Assembly: GCF_012933545.1 (NCBI RefSeq)
Contig: NZ_JAADJU010000007.1
Coordinates: 248,001-312,000 of the forward strand
Direction: 5' to 3'
DNA length: 64,000 bases
Source: Rouxiella aceris
GTDB taxonomy: Bacteria > Pseudomonadota > Gammaproteobacteria > Enterobacterales > Enterobacteriaceae
Shown: in pieces, positions 17,744 through 27,176 of the stretch
Position numbering within the stretch: position 1 is the stretch's first letter
Layout: every line of letters begins with the position of its first letter
Notes under the pieces: model-generated
What the model was told of the DNA's origin: nothing
The model's database searches: none
What the model saw: the letters and a program-made list of their open reading frames with translations, nothing else
Position numbers and translations under genes: made by a program

Positions 17744-19804
17744 ATGGCAGACGCGAATCGCGACACAGACAGCTTATTTCAAGCCATTCTTGACCGCTGC
17801 CCCATTGGCATTGCGGTTATAGATTATAACGGTATCTATCTCACGGTTAATCCCGCCTATTGCGCTATTTATGGCTATACGCAGCAACAAATGCGTGGCA
17901 ACTCGTTCAAGATGATTTTTCCACCTGCTGACCAGCAAAGCTTACTGGAGCGACATCAACACTTTCTGGAGTTCGGGGGCGATCTGCGTGGCGAGTGGCC
18001 GGTAAGAAAAAGCGATGGCACAGCCCTGACGGTGCTGTCGGAATCGGTGCGATTTTCTCCCTTGGGTGGAAAAGCTGACCGGCTGGTTTATGTTCTGGAT
18101 ATTACCGATCGCAAACAAGCTCAGGAACAGATGAAAATTGCTGCTGCTGTCTATGAGAGCAGTCATGAAGCCATTGTCGTGACCGATGCCGATAACAAGA
18201 TTATTTCAATTAATCCGGCATTTACCACCCTGACAGGCTATCAGTTTGATGAGGTAAAAGGCTGCAATCCTGGCGAGTTTAAGTCGGGGCGACATTCCAG
18301 TTTCTTCTATAGCGAAATGTGGCGGGTGCTAAATGAAACTGGACTGTGGATTGGCGAAATCTGGGACCGTCATAAAAACGGCAATGATTTTTTAAAAGCC
18401 TTGACCATTACCCTGATTAAGGATGTAAAAGGCAATGTCATTAAGCATGTTGGCATGTTCTCCGATATTACGCTGCGCAAAGAGCATGAGGAGCAAATCT
18501 GGCGGCAGGCAAACTATGACGCCACCACCGAGCTGCCCAACAGACATCTGTTTCAGCAGAAACTTGAGCAAGTAGCCCACAGTATAAAACGTACAGGGCG
18601 CGTTATGGCGCTGATGCTGATTGATATTGACAACTTCAAGTCAGTAAATGACAGCATGGGGCATCGAGCGGGGGATATATTGCTGGCGAGTCTGGCCAGA
18701 AGGCTTTTTAACGCGCTGCCGGAAGATGGCACTCTTGCACGCATCGGCGGCGACGAGTTTGCGGTGATCATTACCTGTACTAACCATCCGTGCAAATGTG
18801 AAAACGTGGCCAAATATTTGCTGGAAAGCCTGTCTAATCCTTTCACGATTGATGACGAAAGCGTCTTTGTATCGGCCAGTATAGGCATTTCCATTTATCC
18901 TACCGACAGTGAAAACCTCGAAGAATTGTTTAAAAACGCCGATCAGGCGATGTATTCGGTAAAGAACTCCGGTCGTAACGGTTTCAGTTATTATTCTCCG
19001 GCGCTACACAATGCGGCACTGGTACGTATGCGGACCACCAACGATCTGCGTGTGGCACTGCGCGAAGGGCAGTTTGAGGTCTATTATCAACCTATAGCCA
19101 CATTGGATACCGGGAAAATCGCCAAGGCCGAAGCTCTGGTGCGCTGGCATCATCCTACCCGAGGATTGGTTAGCCCGGACGAATTTATTCCGCTGGCGGA
19201 GGAGAGCGGACTTATTGTTCCTCTTGGCAACTGGGTTGCCTGCCAGGCCATCAGCCAGTTAGCCTGCTGGCAACAAACTTACGATCCCAACTTTAAAATG
19301 AGCATTAATCTTTCTCCTGTGCAACTACGCAGTCAGGATTTTGTCGATATGACCTGGGTAAAAGAACTTAAACACCATGGATTGCAGGGTAACTCAGTAA
19401 TTGTTGAGATCACCGAAGGGTTATTATTGAATGCTGAAAACAGGGTTAACGAGAATCTGCATCTGTTGCACCAGGCGGGTATCCAAATCGCCATCGATGA
19501 TTTTGGCACCGGTTATTCTTCGTTGGCCTATTTAAGGAAATTCAATATAGATTACCTGAAAATAGATCGCTCCTTTGTTGCCGATCTTGATGGTGTCGGT
19601 TACGAATTATGCCTGGCGATTATTGCTATGGCACATAGCCTGGGGGTGATGGTGATTGCCGAAGGAGTGGAAACCGTTCAGCAGAGCCAGACCCTTTCTC
19701 GTATCGGGTGTGATCATATCCAGGGCTATCTGCTTTCACGGCCGTTGCCTGCCGATGATATTAGCCGCTTTTTAAGCGGATGCTCAGATGTGGTGATCAA
19801 TTGA
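17744..19804 (+). CDS. PAS-PAS-GGDEF-EAL cyclic-di-GMP protein, soluble
   Basis: Cytosolic c-di-GMP enzyme of 686 residues without membrane helices. PAS 1 spans about 10-120 (ILDRCPIGIAVIDYNG, DITDRKQAQEQ) and PAS 2 about 130-250 (ESSHEAIVVTDADNKIIS, DITLRKEHEEQ). GGDEF is intact at 335-339 with no RxxD inhibition site (the position reads PEDG). EAL lies at 463-465 with SINLSP, IVEITEG, DDFGTGYSS, KIDRSF and AEGVET, so hydrolysis is likely. Such proteins sense redox or small molecules through PAS, but no cofactor-binding residue can be read here. It stands alone, with GAGGT upstream of the ATG. Confidence 0.92.
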   Translation: MADANRDTDSLFQAILDRCPIGIAVIDYNGIYLTVNPAYCAIYGYTQQQMRGNSFKMIFPPADQQSLLERHQHFLEFGGDLRGEWPVRKSDGTALTVLSESVRFSPLGGKADRLVYVLDITDRKQAQEQMKIAAAVYESSHEAIVVTDADNKIISINPAFTTLTGYQFDEVKGCNPGEFKSGRHSSFFYSEMWRVLNETGLWIGEIWDRHKNGNDFLKALTITLIKDVKGNVIKHVGMFSDITLRKEHEEQIWRQANYDATTELPNRHLFQQKLEQVAHSIKRTGRVMALMLIDIDNFKSVNDSMGHRAGDILLASLARRLFNALPEDGTLARIGGDEFAVIITCTNHPCKCENVAKYLLESLSNPFTIDDESVFVSASIGISIYPTDSENLEELFKNADQAMYSVKNSGRNGFSYYSPALHNAALVRMRTTNDLRVALREGQFEVYYQPIATLDTGKIAKAEALVRWHHPTRGLVSPDEFIPLAEESGLIVPLGNWVACQAISQLACWQQTYDPNFKMSINLSPVQLRSQDFVDMTWVKELKHHGLQGNSVIVEITEGLLLNAENRVNENLHLLHQAGIQIAIDDFGTGYSSLAYLRKFNIDYLKIDRSFVADLDGVGYELCLAIIAMAHSLGVMVIAEGVETVQQSQTLSRIGCDHIQGYLLSRPLPADDISRFLSGCSDVVIN

Positions 19805-20007
19805 GGCCATTGTTGACAGTTGCTTTTTAAATTGCAGATTAACCAGAGGGTCTTTATCGGGTCCTTTTGTTATCCTCCTGACTCCCAGACTGATCCCTCT
19901 ATTCGCCCTGCCGCACAGCGGCAGTGATCTTGTCTCTGTGCAGCATTTTGAACGGCGATAAACGCCTGCCCTGACTGTTTCAAGCCTGTCAGACTCCCTA
20001 ACCGACT

Positions 20008-20024
20008 TGCATTAAATTGGTGCG
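20008..20024. promoter_or_regulatory. NtrC-like enhancer site 1
   Basis: TGCATTAAATTGGTGCG fits TGCAC-N7-GTGCA at eight of ten half-site bases. It lies 83 bases from a perfect second site, a spacing compatible with paired enhancers. Confidence 0.45.
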
Positions 20025-20090
20025 TCTTTTTGATAAAGTCACATTTTATTTCCCCAGCAAAAATATAATCATGCTCAAGTAATAATTTAT

Positions 20091-20107
20091 TGCACACCAA
20101 TGGTGCA
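20091..20107. promoter_or_regulatory. NtrC-like enhancer site 2
   Basis: TGCACACCAATGGTGCA matches the enteric NtrC dyad (TGCAC-N7-GTGCA) at all ten half-site bases and closely resembles the glnA enhancer. It lies about 340 bases before the RraA start. Confidence 0.65.
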
Positions 20108-20445
20108 GTGGGTTTATGTTTTTTATGACATATTGCACCAAAAAGAATTTATATTTAATGGAAATTCTTATGGAGGCATAAGAAAGTAGAATGCCTGCTT
20201 GTATTCCTCTCAATAACTTCTTGTTAACTGTCATTTTGAGCGCGTTATCATCATCTAACCTTATGAATTTTATTGAATTAAATAATTCAATAGTACAGAG
20301 TGAACATCGTTATTTTCCTTTTGAGTATTTTTATTTGACCAATTGGTATGGAAATAGATATTGATGTCTTTAATTTTAAAATGATAAAACATTCTCATTC
20401 GATAATTGTTTTTCATTTTTTTTTTGATAATCAAGAGGTGATGAG

Positions 20446-21078
20446 ATGGCTTTGGAAACTGCTGATATTCGTATTGCTCAACGTTGGTCACGACCACCCA
20501 AAAAGTGGCTCGATGCATTTACACCTTTCCCGGTCGCCAATATTGGCGATGCGATGGAACGACTGAATATGTGTGATGCCGGGATTATACCGCTGACCAC
20601 CAATACCTCATTCACCGGTTTTGCCTTTCCGGTGCAGGTGACGGCGGGTGATAACGCGGCAGTCATTAAAGCGCTGGATTACGTCGAAGAGGGTGACGTA
20701 ATGATGATTAACGGCATGGGCCACATTGACCGTGCGCTGGTGGGGGAGCAGTTGACGCAACGTTTTCAACATGCAGGTGCCCGTGGCCAGGTGATTGACG
20801 GTGCGGTGCGCGACAAGAAAATCATCGAATCCACCGACTTTCCCACTTATTCACGGGGTACCTGTCCTGCGGGGCCTTATAAAAATGGTCCAGGGGTGAT
20901 TGGCGAGCCGGTGGCAATTGGCGGCGTGGTGTGTTGTGCCGGTGACATTGTGGTCGCTGATGATGACGGCATCATCATTATTCCCTTCTGGAGGGCTGAA
21001 GAGATTTTAGAAAAAGTTAAAGAAGTCGCCAGACGTGAAGCTGAGATGACCGCAGAAGTCACCCGGCAGTATCAATAA
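20446..21078 (+). CDS. RraA-like aldolase/decarboxylase
   Basis: Protein of 210 residues of the RraA-like fold. Catalytic members are 4-hydroxy-4-methyl-2-oxoglutarate aldolases or oxaloacetate decarboxylases; enteric RraA itself instead binds RNase E. The metal and substrate site motif is present as GARGQVIDGAVRDKKIIE, with the R-D pair used for catalysis, after the glycine-rich segment MMINGMGHIDRALVGEQLT. The first part (NIGDAMERL) is also conserved. AAGAGGTGATGAG precedes the ATG. As first gene of a catabolic cluster with a transporter and amide-ring hydrolase, an aldolase role is likelier than RNA-degradosome regulation. Confidence 0.85.
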   Translation: MALETADIRIAQRWSRPPKKWLDAFTPFPVANIGDAMERLNMCDAGIIPLTTNTSFTGFAFPVQVTAGDNAAVIKALDYVEEGDVMMINGMGHIDRALVGEQLTQRFQHAGARGQVIDGAVRDKKIIESTDFPTYSRGTCPAGPYKNGPGVIGEPVAIGGVVCCAGDIVVADDDGIIIIPFWRAEEILEKVKEVARREAEMTAEVTRQYQ

Positions 21079-21147
21079 ATCACAACGTACAAGACCGGCC
21101 AGGCAATAAAACGCCGGATAACCTCAATACTGTAGCAGGGCAGAACA

Positions 21148-22488
21148 ATGAATAAATCACAGGTTGTATCGATGGATTACGCTTTGCCAGCAAAAGACTT
21201 AACAAAGAATAACGTCGTAAAACGCGCCTCTCTGGCAGGCGGCGTGGGTTCTTTTGTTGAGTGGTATGACTACGGCATTTATGGTCTTTTAGTCAGTACG
21301 TTGGTGCTGGTTTTTTCCGCCAGTGATATGAAGTCTACCGACGCCGGTTTGATGCTGACTTATTTAGGTTTCACCGTCAGTTTTGTCGTCCGTCCCTTTG
21401 GTGGCGTAATTTGTGGATACCTTGGCGACAAAATGGGTCGCCAGAAATTACTGGCCATCCTGCTGTTAATGATCTCGTTGGCAACCGCCGCCATTGGCCT
21501 GCTGCCCAGTTATGAAAGTATTGGCTGGGCGGCACCGGCATTACTGATTTCGTTACGTATCGTTCAGGGCTTTTCGGCTGGCGGTGAAGTCTCGGGGGCC
21601 GGTTCATTTGTGGCAGAGTACGCTGAAGATGAGCGCCGCGCCGTCGTTATGTCGCCACTGGTCATGGGGTCGTTTATTGCCTTGCTGTTTGGCAGCCTGT
21701 TAATTAGCAGTCTGATCAATATTTATGGTGCGGAGGCGATGAAAGCCTGGGTATGGCGGGTGCCATTTTTGCTGGCGATACCTATGGCGTTGATTGGGGT
21801 TTATATCCGTACCCGTATTCAGGACACCCCACATTTTCAAATGGTGAAAAAGAACAAGGCCGTGGTGCGTAATCCGATCCGCGAAGTCCTCACCTCCAAA
21901 CGCCATTTGAAAGCCATTGCTTTGGCCATCACCTTGCCTGCCGTCAATGGGCCTGGCTACTACGTACTCTTTGTTTATATGCCCACTTACCTGAATAAAG
22001 TGATGCACTTTGCTCAGGTACAGAGCCTGATGGTTACCGCTTGCGGCTTGTTGACCATTATTGGCGCTATTCCAATGATGGCCTGGCTCTCCGATCGCCT
22101 TGGCCGCAAACCCTTGCTGATTGCCTCGGCAATTGCCATGGCGCTCCTCGCTTATCCCTGCTTCTGGCTGTTGACGTTGGGCATGATGCCGCTGGCATGT
22201 ATGGCCGCCATGCTGTTGGCTTTTGCTTTCGCCGGTCACGCAGCGGTTATTCAGGCCACCTTGGCCGAAATGTTCCCGACCAATGTGCGTTACAGCGCCT
22301 ACAGCATTGGTTTTAACCTTTCCACGGTGATCTTTGGCGGCTCGGCGCCCTTGCTGATGACCTGGCTTATCGGTCTGACCGGTATGGCCAGTATCCCCAG
22401 CTATATGGTGATGTTGACTGCAACATTGACCCTAATCAGTACCCTGTATTTGCAAGAAACGGCCGGAAAACCGCTGCGTGCGGAATAA
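21148..22488 (+). CDS. MFS transporter, metabolite:H+ symporter type
   Basis: Inner-membrane transporter of 446 residues with twelve predicted helices. The sequence after the cytosolic N-terminus (GGVGSFVEWYDYGIYG) is the hallmark of the metabolite:H+ symporter family (KgtP, ShiA, ProP). The MFS A-motif is seen as GYLGDKMGRQK at about 94-104, and again as WLSDRLGRK in the second half. FSAGGEVSGAGSFVAEY is also typical. It probably imports the organic acid or lactam that the adjoining enzymes break down. It lies 69 bases after the RraA gene in the same direction. Confidence 0.9.
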   Translation: MNKSQVVSMDYALPAKDLTKNNVVKRASLAGGVGSFVEWYDYGIYGLLVSTLVLVFSASDMKSTDAGLMLTYLGFTVSFVVRPFGGVICGYLGDKMGRQKLLAILLLMISLATAAIGLLPSYESIGWAAPALLISLRIVQGFSAGGEVSGAGSFVAEYAEDERRAVVMSPLVMGSFIALLFGSLLISSLINIYGAEAMKAWVWRVPFLLAIPMALIGVYIRTRIQDTPHFQMVKKNKAVVRNPIREVLTSKRHLKAIALAITLPAVNGPGYYVLFVYMPTYLNKVMHFAQVQSLMVTACGLLTIIGAIPMMAWLSDRLGRKPLLIASAIAMALLAYPCFWLLTLGMMPLACMAAMLLAFAFAGHAAVIQATLAEMFPTNVRYSAYSIGFNLSTVIFGGSAPLLMTWLIGLTGMASIPSYMVMLTATLTLISTLYLQETAGKPLRAE

Positions 22489-22539
22489 CAGGCACATGAA
22501 TGCGTTATCTGAGCAATTTGAACTTCTGTCGAGGTAATT

Positions 22540-24627
22540 ATGAAACACGCGTCAACATGGCGAATGGGATTTGATATTGGCGGCACCTTTACTGACCTGG
22601 TTTTATTAAACGATGAAACAGGCGTTGCACTTCGCCATAAAACCTTGACGACGCCTCAGGATCCATCCGAGGGCGCTTATACCGGTTTAACGCAGTTAGT
22701 GGCAATGGCTGGCTTGGCCGCGAGTGATATTCATACCATCACGCATGGCACCACGCTGGCGATTAACGCCTTGCTTGAGCGCCGCGGCGCCAAAACGGCA
22801 CTGGTTGTCACCCGGGGATTTCGTGATGTGCTGGTATTGGGTCGTGAATATCGATATGACATTTATGATCTCAACGGTGCCCCGGCAGCACCGCTGATCC
22901 CGCGTTCTCAGGCCTATGAAATCAACGAACGCGTAACCAGTAAAGGCGAAGTGATCGTCCCGCTTGAGGATGCCGAAATTATTGCGCTGGCCGCTAAACT
23001 TCGCGCCGAGGGCTATGAGGCGGTGGCGGTACTTTGTATGCACGCCTACGCCTGGCCGGAGCATGAAAACCGCATTGAAACCCTGTTAGGCAAAGAATTG
23101 CCGGGAGTCTCCATTTCGGTATCACATAAGGTTTCGCGCGAAATCCGCGAGTACGACCGCGGTATATTAACGGCAATGAATGCCTTTGTGCAGCCAAAAG
23201 CCCGTCACTATATGGCCCGGCTGGAGCGAAAATTGCGCGAAGGCGGATTTGTCTGTGACTGGCTGGTTATGGGATCTAACGGCGGCTTGATGGCACCGCA
23301 GGTAGCCGCCGATTATCCTACTCGTATTATTGAATCAGGCCCGGCAGGCGGTATTGTCGCCACTGCGGCGTTTGCCCGCAAAAATTGCCATGAGCAGGTG
23401 CTGGCGTTTGATATGGGCGGTACCACGGCTAAGGCTTGCGTGGTTCGTAACGGTATCCCTTCGATCACCACCGATTATGAAGTTGGTCGCGCGGATCGCC
23501 TGCTGAAAGGCAGTGGTCTGCCGGTGAAACTGCCTGTGGTGGATATGATTGAAATCGGCGCGGGGGGTGGCAGTATTGCGCGCGTTGATTCTCTTGGCCT
23601 GTTGGAGATTGGCCCGGAAAGCGCCAGTGCCTATCCTGGGCCTGCCTGCTACGGGCGCGGCGGCGAACTGCCAACGGTGACCGATGCCAATCTGGTGCTT
23701 GGCCTGCTTGATGCAGATGCATTTCTTGGGGGACGTATGACCCTTGATGTTGCCGCTGCACGTAAAGCCATTGCCCGTATCGCCGATCCCCTGGGGCTGA
23801 GTATTGAGGATGCAGCCTGGGGGATCCATGAAGTGGCCAACAATAAAATGGCCGAAGCATTGCGCACCCATTCTGTTGAAAAAAACGTCAGTCCGCATCA
23901 GATGATTATGCTGGCGTTTGGTGGCGCTGGTCCCAGCCATGCCTGGTCGCTGGCAAAATTACTCGGCGTAAAACGCGTCTATTTCCCGAATGGTGCCGGC
24001 GTCTATTCCGCCTTTGGTCTGTTGACTGCGCCACCCAGTGCCGACTTTGTGCGCAGCGATCGTTGTCGTCTCGAAGCCGGTATTGCCCTGGATGCCATTC
24101 AGCGGATCTTTGCCGAAGGTTTTGATGAAGCCTTTACCACCCTGGCGGCGGCCAACGTCGATCCTGCCACCGCCAGCATGCAGAAACTGGCTGATGTGCG
24201 CTATGTAGGCCAGGGCTCTGAACTTACTGTCACACTACCCGCAGCCTTTGAAAAAGAGGGCAATGTCGAATCTCTTATTGCCGCGTTTGAACAGGCACAT
24301 TTTGCCCGCTTTGGTCGTACATTACCGGGACAGGGTGTTGAGGTAGTGAGCTGGCGTGGCCGTGTGCAAACTACACCGCCACTGATGAACACCAGCGACC
24401 AGCAAAGTCATTCGGACACAGAGGCCAAAGAGAAAATGCTCTCTGTCTATCTTGGACGAGAAAGCGGCTTTAGTGATTGTCGCGTAGTGCCCCGCAGTTT
24501 GTTGATTACCGGTGAGTGGATTACCGGACCGGCTTTATTGCAAGAAAAAGAGTGTGCAATTTATGTCGGACCCGGTGCATCCGCCATGCTTGATGAACAA
24601 GGCAATATCCTGATGGAGCTGAAATAA
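22540..24627 (+). CDS. Hydantoinase/oxoprolinase subunit A
   Basis: Protein of 695 residues of the HyuA family: ATP-dependent N-methylhydantoinase, 5-oxoprolinase and acetone carboxylase beta subunits. The N-terminal actin-like nucleotide site is WRMGFDIGGTFTDLVLL, the next phosphate loops ITHGTTLAINALLERRG and LAFDMGGTTAKACVV, and GAGGGSIARVDSLGLL, all conserved. Works with subunit B to open a cyclic amide at the cost of ATP. Which ring (hydantoin, 5-oxoproline or a substituted derivative) cannot be read from sequence. Overlaps the B gene by one base. Confidence 0.92.
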   Translation: MKHASTWRMGFDIGGTFTDLVLLNDETGVALRHKTLTTPQDPSEGAYTGLTQLVAMAGLAASDIHTITHGTTLAINALLERRGAKTALVVTRGFRDVLVLGREYRYDIYDLNGAPAAPLIPRSQAYEINERVTSKGEVIVPLEDAEIIALAAKLRAEGYEAVAVLCMHAYAWPEHENRIETLLGKELPGVSISVSHKVSREIREYDRGILTAMNAFVQPKARHYMARLERKLREGGFVCDWLVMGSNGGLMAPQVAADYPTRIIESGPAGGIVATAAFARKNCHEQVLAFDMGGTTAKACVVRNGIPSITTDYEVGRADRLLKGSGLPVKLPVVDMIEIGAGGGSIARVDSLGLLEIGPESASAYPGPACYGRGGELPTVTDANLVLGLLDADAFLGGRMTLDVAAARKAIARIADPLGLSIEDAAWGIHEVANNKMAEALRTHSVEKNVSPHQMIMLAFGGAGPSHAWSLAKLLGVKRVYFPNGAGVYSAFGLLTAPPSADFVRSDRCRLEAGIALDAIQRIFAEGFDEAFTTLAAANVDPATASMQKLADVRYVGQGSELTVTLPAAFEKEGNVESLIAAFEQAHFARFGRTLPGQGVEVVSWRGRVQTTPPLMNTSDQQSHSDTEAKEKMLSVYLGRESGFSDCRVVPRSLLITGEWITGPALLQEKECAIYVGPGASAMLDEQGNILMELK

Positions 24628-26309
24628 TGACCACTTCAATCCCTGATAACCTGCATTTTCTCAACGATCCGATTAGCCTGAGAATTACCTGGGACCGCCT
24701 GGTCAGTATTTCTGAAGAGGCGGCAGCCACGCTGGTCAATATGGCTTTTTCCAGCATTATTCGCGAAGTTGGCGACTATTCCTGTCTGTTGATGGATGCC
24801 AGAGGCAACTCGTTGGCGCAACCCAAAACCAGCGTGCCGGTGTTTATCGGCACCTTACCGGCGACGGTGCGTCATTTATTGGCAAAATATCCGGCGGAGA
24901 CGTTAAAGCCTGGCGATAGCCTGATTACTAACGATCCGTGGTTAGGCACCGGACACCTCAACGATGTCACCATCGTTACACCAGTGTTTCGCCATGGGCA
25001 ACTGGTGGCCTTTACCGGTTCGGCAGCGCATATGTCCGATATCGGCGGTTCGCTGAATATGGGCTCATCCCGCGATATGTTCGAGGAGGGTTTTCTTATT
25101 CCGCCCAGCAAGCTGATGCTGGAAGGTGAGGTTAATCAGCAACTGCTCGACTTGCTGCTGGCCAATGTGCGCTCACCGGACCAGGTTGAGGGGGATTTGC
25201 ACGCCATGCTGGCTGCTAACCAGATTGGGGCCAATGGCTTGCTGGGCCTGATGGATGACCTGAAACTGGACTCGCTGGAGCCGCTGGCTGAAAAAATTCA
25301 TTCACTGACTGAAAATGCCATGCGCAAGGCAATAGATGCGGTACCGGACGGGCGCTATGAAGCCACGGTGGATATTGGCGACTATGAAGGCGATATCCAT
25401 CTTAAGGTGGCAGTGATAGTCGCAGGCAGCAATATTACTATCGATTATGCCGGTTCCTCCGCCGAGTCGATGTTTGGTAGCAACTGTCCCATGTCATTTA
25501 CCTACGCCTATAGCGTCTATCCGCTGAAGTGCCTGCTTGAACCGCATTTGCCCAATAACGAAGGCTGTTTTAAATCAATCACTGTGACTGCACCACTAGG
25601 TTCGATCGCCAATGCCCGCCCACCTTGCGCTGTTGAAATGCGTAACCGCGTGGGACATATGGCCCACGCTGCCATCTTTACAGCGCTTGCCGATATTATG
25701 CCTGGGCGGGTGATGGGGCATTCCGGCAGTGCGCCTGTGACCTGCGATGTGTTTGCCGGACAGTTTGATGATGGACGCCGTTTTGTGGAAAGTCTTTGCG
25801 TCAACGGCGGTACCGGTGCTCGTCCGGCAGCCGACGGCATTGTTACCGGTTTCCCCGGCAATATGTCATCCACCCCGGTAGAGCTTATCGAGTCGGCGAC
25901 GCCGCTGTTGTTCCTCGAAAAATCCATCGTCCCGGACTCCGGCGGGGCTGGCCGCTATCGCGGCGGCGTTGCTCAGCGCATGGTGATCCGTAATACCAGT
26001 AAATTCACCTTGTCACATAGCATGTTCTATTCACGCCAAAAGCATCCTGCTCAGGGGGTGTTGGGCGGTGCCGCGGGTGCCCCGAACTTTATTGCCATTA
26101 ATGGTCACTCCCTGGCCAAACCTGTTGGTCGGCATGACGTGTTGCCCGGCGATGAGATCACTATTCAGATGCCTGGCGGCGGGGGTAAAAGCCCGGTCGG
26201 CGAGCGCAGTAAAGCCGCCATTCTGTTTGATTTGCAGGAAGGCTACATCACCGCTGAAGGTGCACTGCGCGACTATGGTGTCACCATTGAAGAACTGACA
26301 AGAGGCTAA
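24627..26309 (+). CDS. Hydantoinase/oxoprolinase subunit B
   Basis: Protein of 560 residues of the HyuB family, partner of subunit A. Characteristic segments are ITWDRLVSISEEAA near the start, AFSSIIREVGDYSCLLMDARG, NDPWLGTGHLNDVTIVTPVF near 105-125, ADGIVTGFPGNMSSTPVE near 400, and PDSGGAGRYRGGVAQRMVI. The start ATG overlaps the preceding stop, and the next gene begins one base after its end, so A, B and the SDR gene form one translational unit. Length is normal. Confidence 0.92.
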   Translation: MTTSIPDNLHFLNDPISLRITWDRLVSISEEAAATLVNMAFSSIIREVGDYSCLLMDARGNSLAQPKTSVPVFIGTLPATVRHLLAKYPAETLKPGDSLITNDPWLGTGHLNDVTIVTPVFRHGQLVAFTGSAAHMSDIGGSLNMGSSRDMFEEGFLIPPSKLMLEGEVNQQLLDLLLANVRSPDQVEGDLHAMLAANQIGANGLLGLMDDLKLDSLEPLAEKIHSLTENAMRKAIDAVPDGRYEATVDIGDYEGDIHLKVAVIVAGSNITIDYAGSSAESMFGSNCPMSFTYAYSVYPLKCLLEPHLPNNEGCFKSITVTAPLGSIANARPPCAVEMRNRVGHMAHAAIFTALADIMPGRVMGHSGSAPVTCDVFAGQFDDGRRFVESLCVNGGTGARPAADGIVTGFPGNMSSTPVELIESATPLLFLEKSIVPDSGGAGRYRGGVAQRMVIRNTSKFTLSHSMFYSRQKHPAQGVLGGAAGAPNFIAINGHSLAKPVGRHDVLPGDEITIQMPGGGGKSPVGERSKAAILFDLQEGYITAEGALRDYGVTIEELTRG

Positions 26310-26310
26310 A

Positions 26311-27141
26311 ATGGATACTTTACAAGGCAAGGTAATCGTTGTTACTGGGGCGGGCAGTGGTATCGGCAAGTGTTCAGCGCAGTTGTTAGCCGCCAAAGGT
26401 GCCAAAGTCGTTCTGGTGGGTCGCCGTCTGCCGATACTCGAGGGCGTAGCACAGGAGATCCGTGAAAACGGTGGCCAGGCCTGGAGCCGCGCCGTTCATA
26501 TTGAAAACAAAAAGGAAGTCCTCGACCTGATCGACTGGGTTAACGGCGAGCTGGGGTCGGTGGATATGCTGATCAATAACGCCGGTAGCGCCAGTAAGAC
26601 GCTGAACGCACGCTGGATTGAAGAAGACGAATGGCAACAGGTACAGGATGTGAATCTTAAAGCCGTGTTCCTGCTTACTCAGGCCGTTCTCCCCGCGATG
26701 CTGGCCAAACAAAGCGGGACCATTATTACCGTTTCTTCACTGGCGGCGCTGCGCCCCAATCTGCTTGGCGGGGCGGCTTATGGCGCCGCCAAGGCGGGGG
26801 TGCGTAACTTTATGACCTATTTGCATAATACCTATCGCAATGACGGTATTCGTGCAACCTGCATTCTGCCGGGGGAAGTCAATACGCCGATTATGGACAA
26901 CCGCGCCAATCCACCGCGCCAAAGCGTCCGCGACCATATGGTGCAGCCACAAGACGTTGCCGAAGCCGTGCTGCTGTGTGCCGGTTTGCCAGCACGCACG
27001 GTAATTGAAGAGCTAATTGTGGCGCCGACCTTGCTGCGCGATATTTCAACTGACCTGGAGATCAGCCGCTGGCAAGGTGCCCCTGAGTCGCTGCTTGCCG
27101 AAAGAGAGAACCGCAGCGAATTGAGTAGTAATAAGCGTTAA
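26311..27141 (+). CDS. SDR family oxidoreductase of the oxoprolinase cluster
   Basis: Short-chain dehydrogenase of 276 residues. TGAGSGIG at about 12-19, LINNAGSA near 87, SSLAALR near 141 and YGAAKAG near 155 give the complete catalytic set; the sequence after TGAGSGIG suggests NADP(H) preference because of basic residues in GRR. The C-terminal 40 residues (LEISRWQGAPESLLAEREN) exceed the common SDR length. AGAGG precedes the ATG, which lies one base after the HyuB stop. Within this cluster it probably oxidises or reduces a hydroxy/oxo intermediate. Confidence 0.9.
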   Translation: MDTLQGKVIVVTGAGSGIGKCSAQLLAAKGAKVVLVGRRLPILEGVAQEIRENGGQAWSRAVHIENKKEVLDLIDWVNGELGSVDMLINNAGSASKTLNARWIEEDEWQQVQDVNLKAVFLLTQAVLPAMLAKQSGTIITVSSLAALRPNLLGGAAYGAAKAGVRNFMTYLHNTYRNDGIRATCILPGEVNTPIMDNRANPPRQSVRDHMVQPQDVAEAVLLCAGLPARTVIEELIVAPTLLRDISTDLEISRWQGAPESLLAERENRSELSSNKR

Positions 27142-27176
27142 TTTTTTGTCGATGACAGCATAAATCAAGGTGAAAT

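Larger units (their letters stand above)
19805..20445. other. Regulatory region upstream of the RraA/oxoprolinase cluster
   Basis: A 641-base gap between convergent-facing contexts that ends at the RraA start. It carries two NtrC-like sites (listed separately) and a half site TGCACC at 20134-20139. A weak sigma-54-like sequence, TTGGTATGGAAATAGAT at 20343-20359, matches the -24 box well but has GA instead of GC at -12. No gene is supported in it. Confidence 0.5.
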
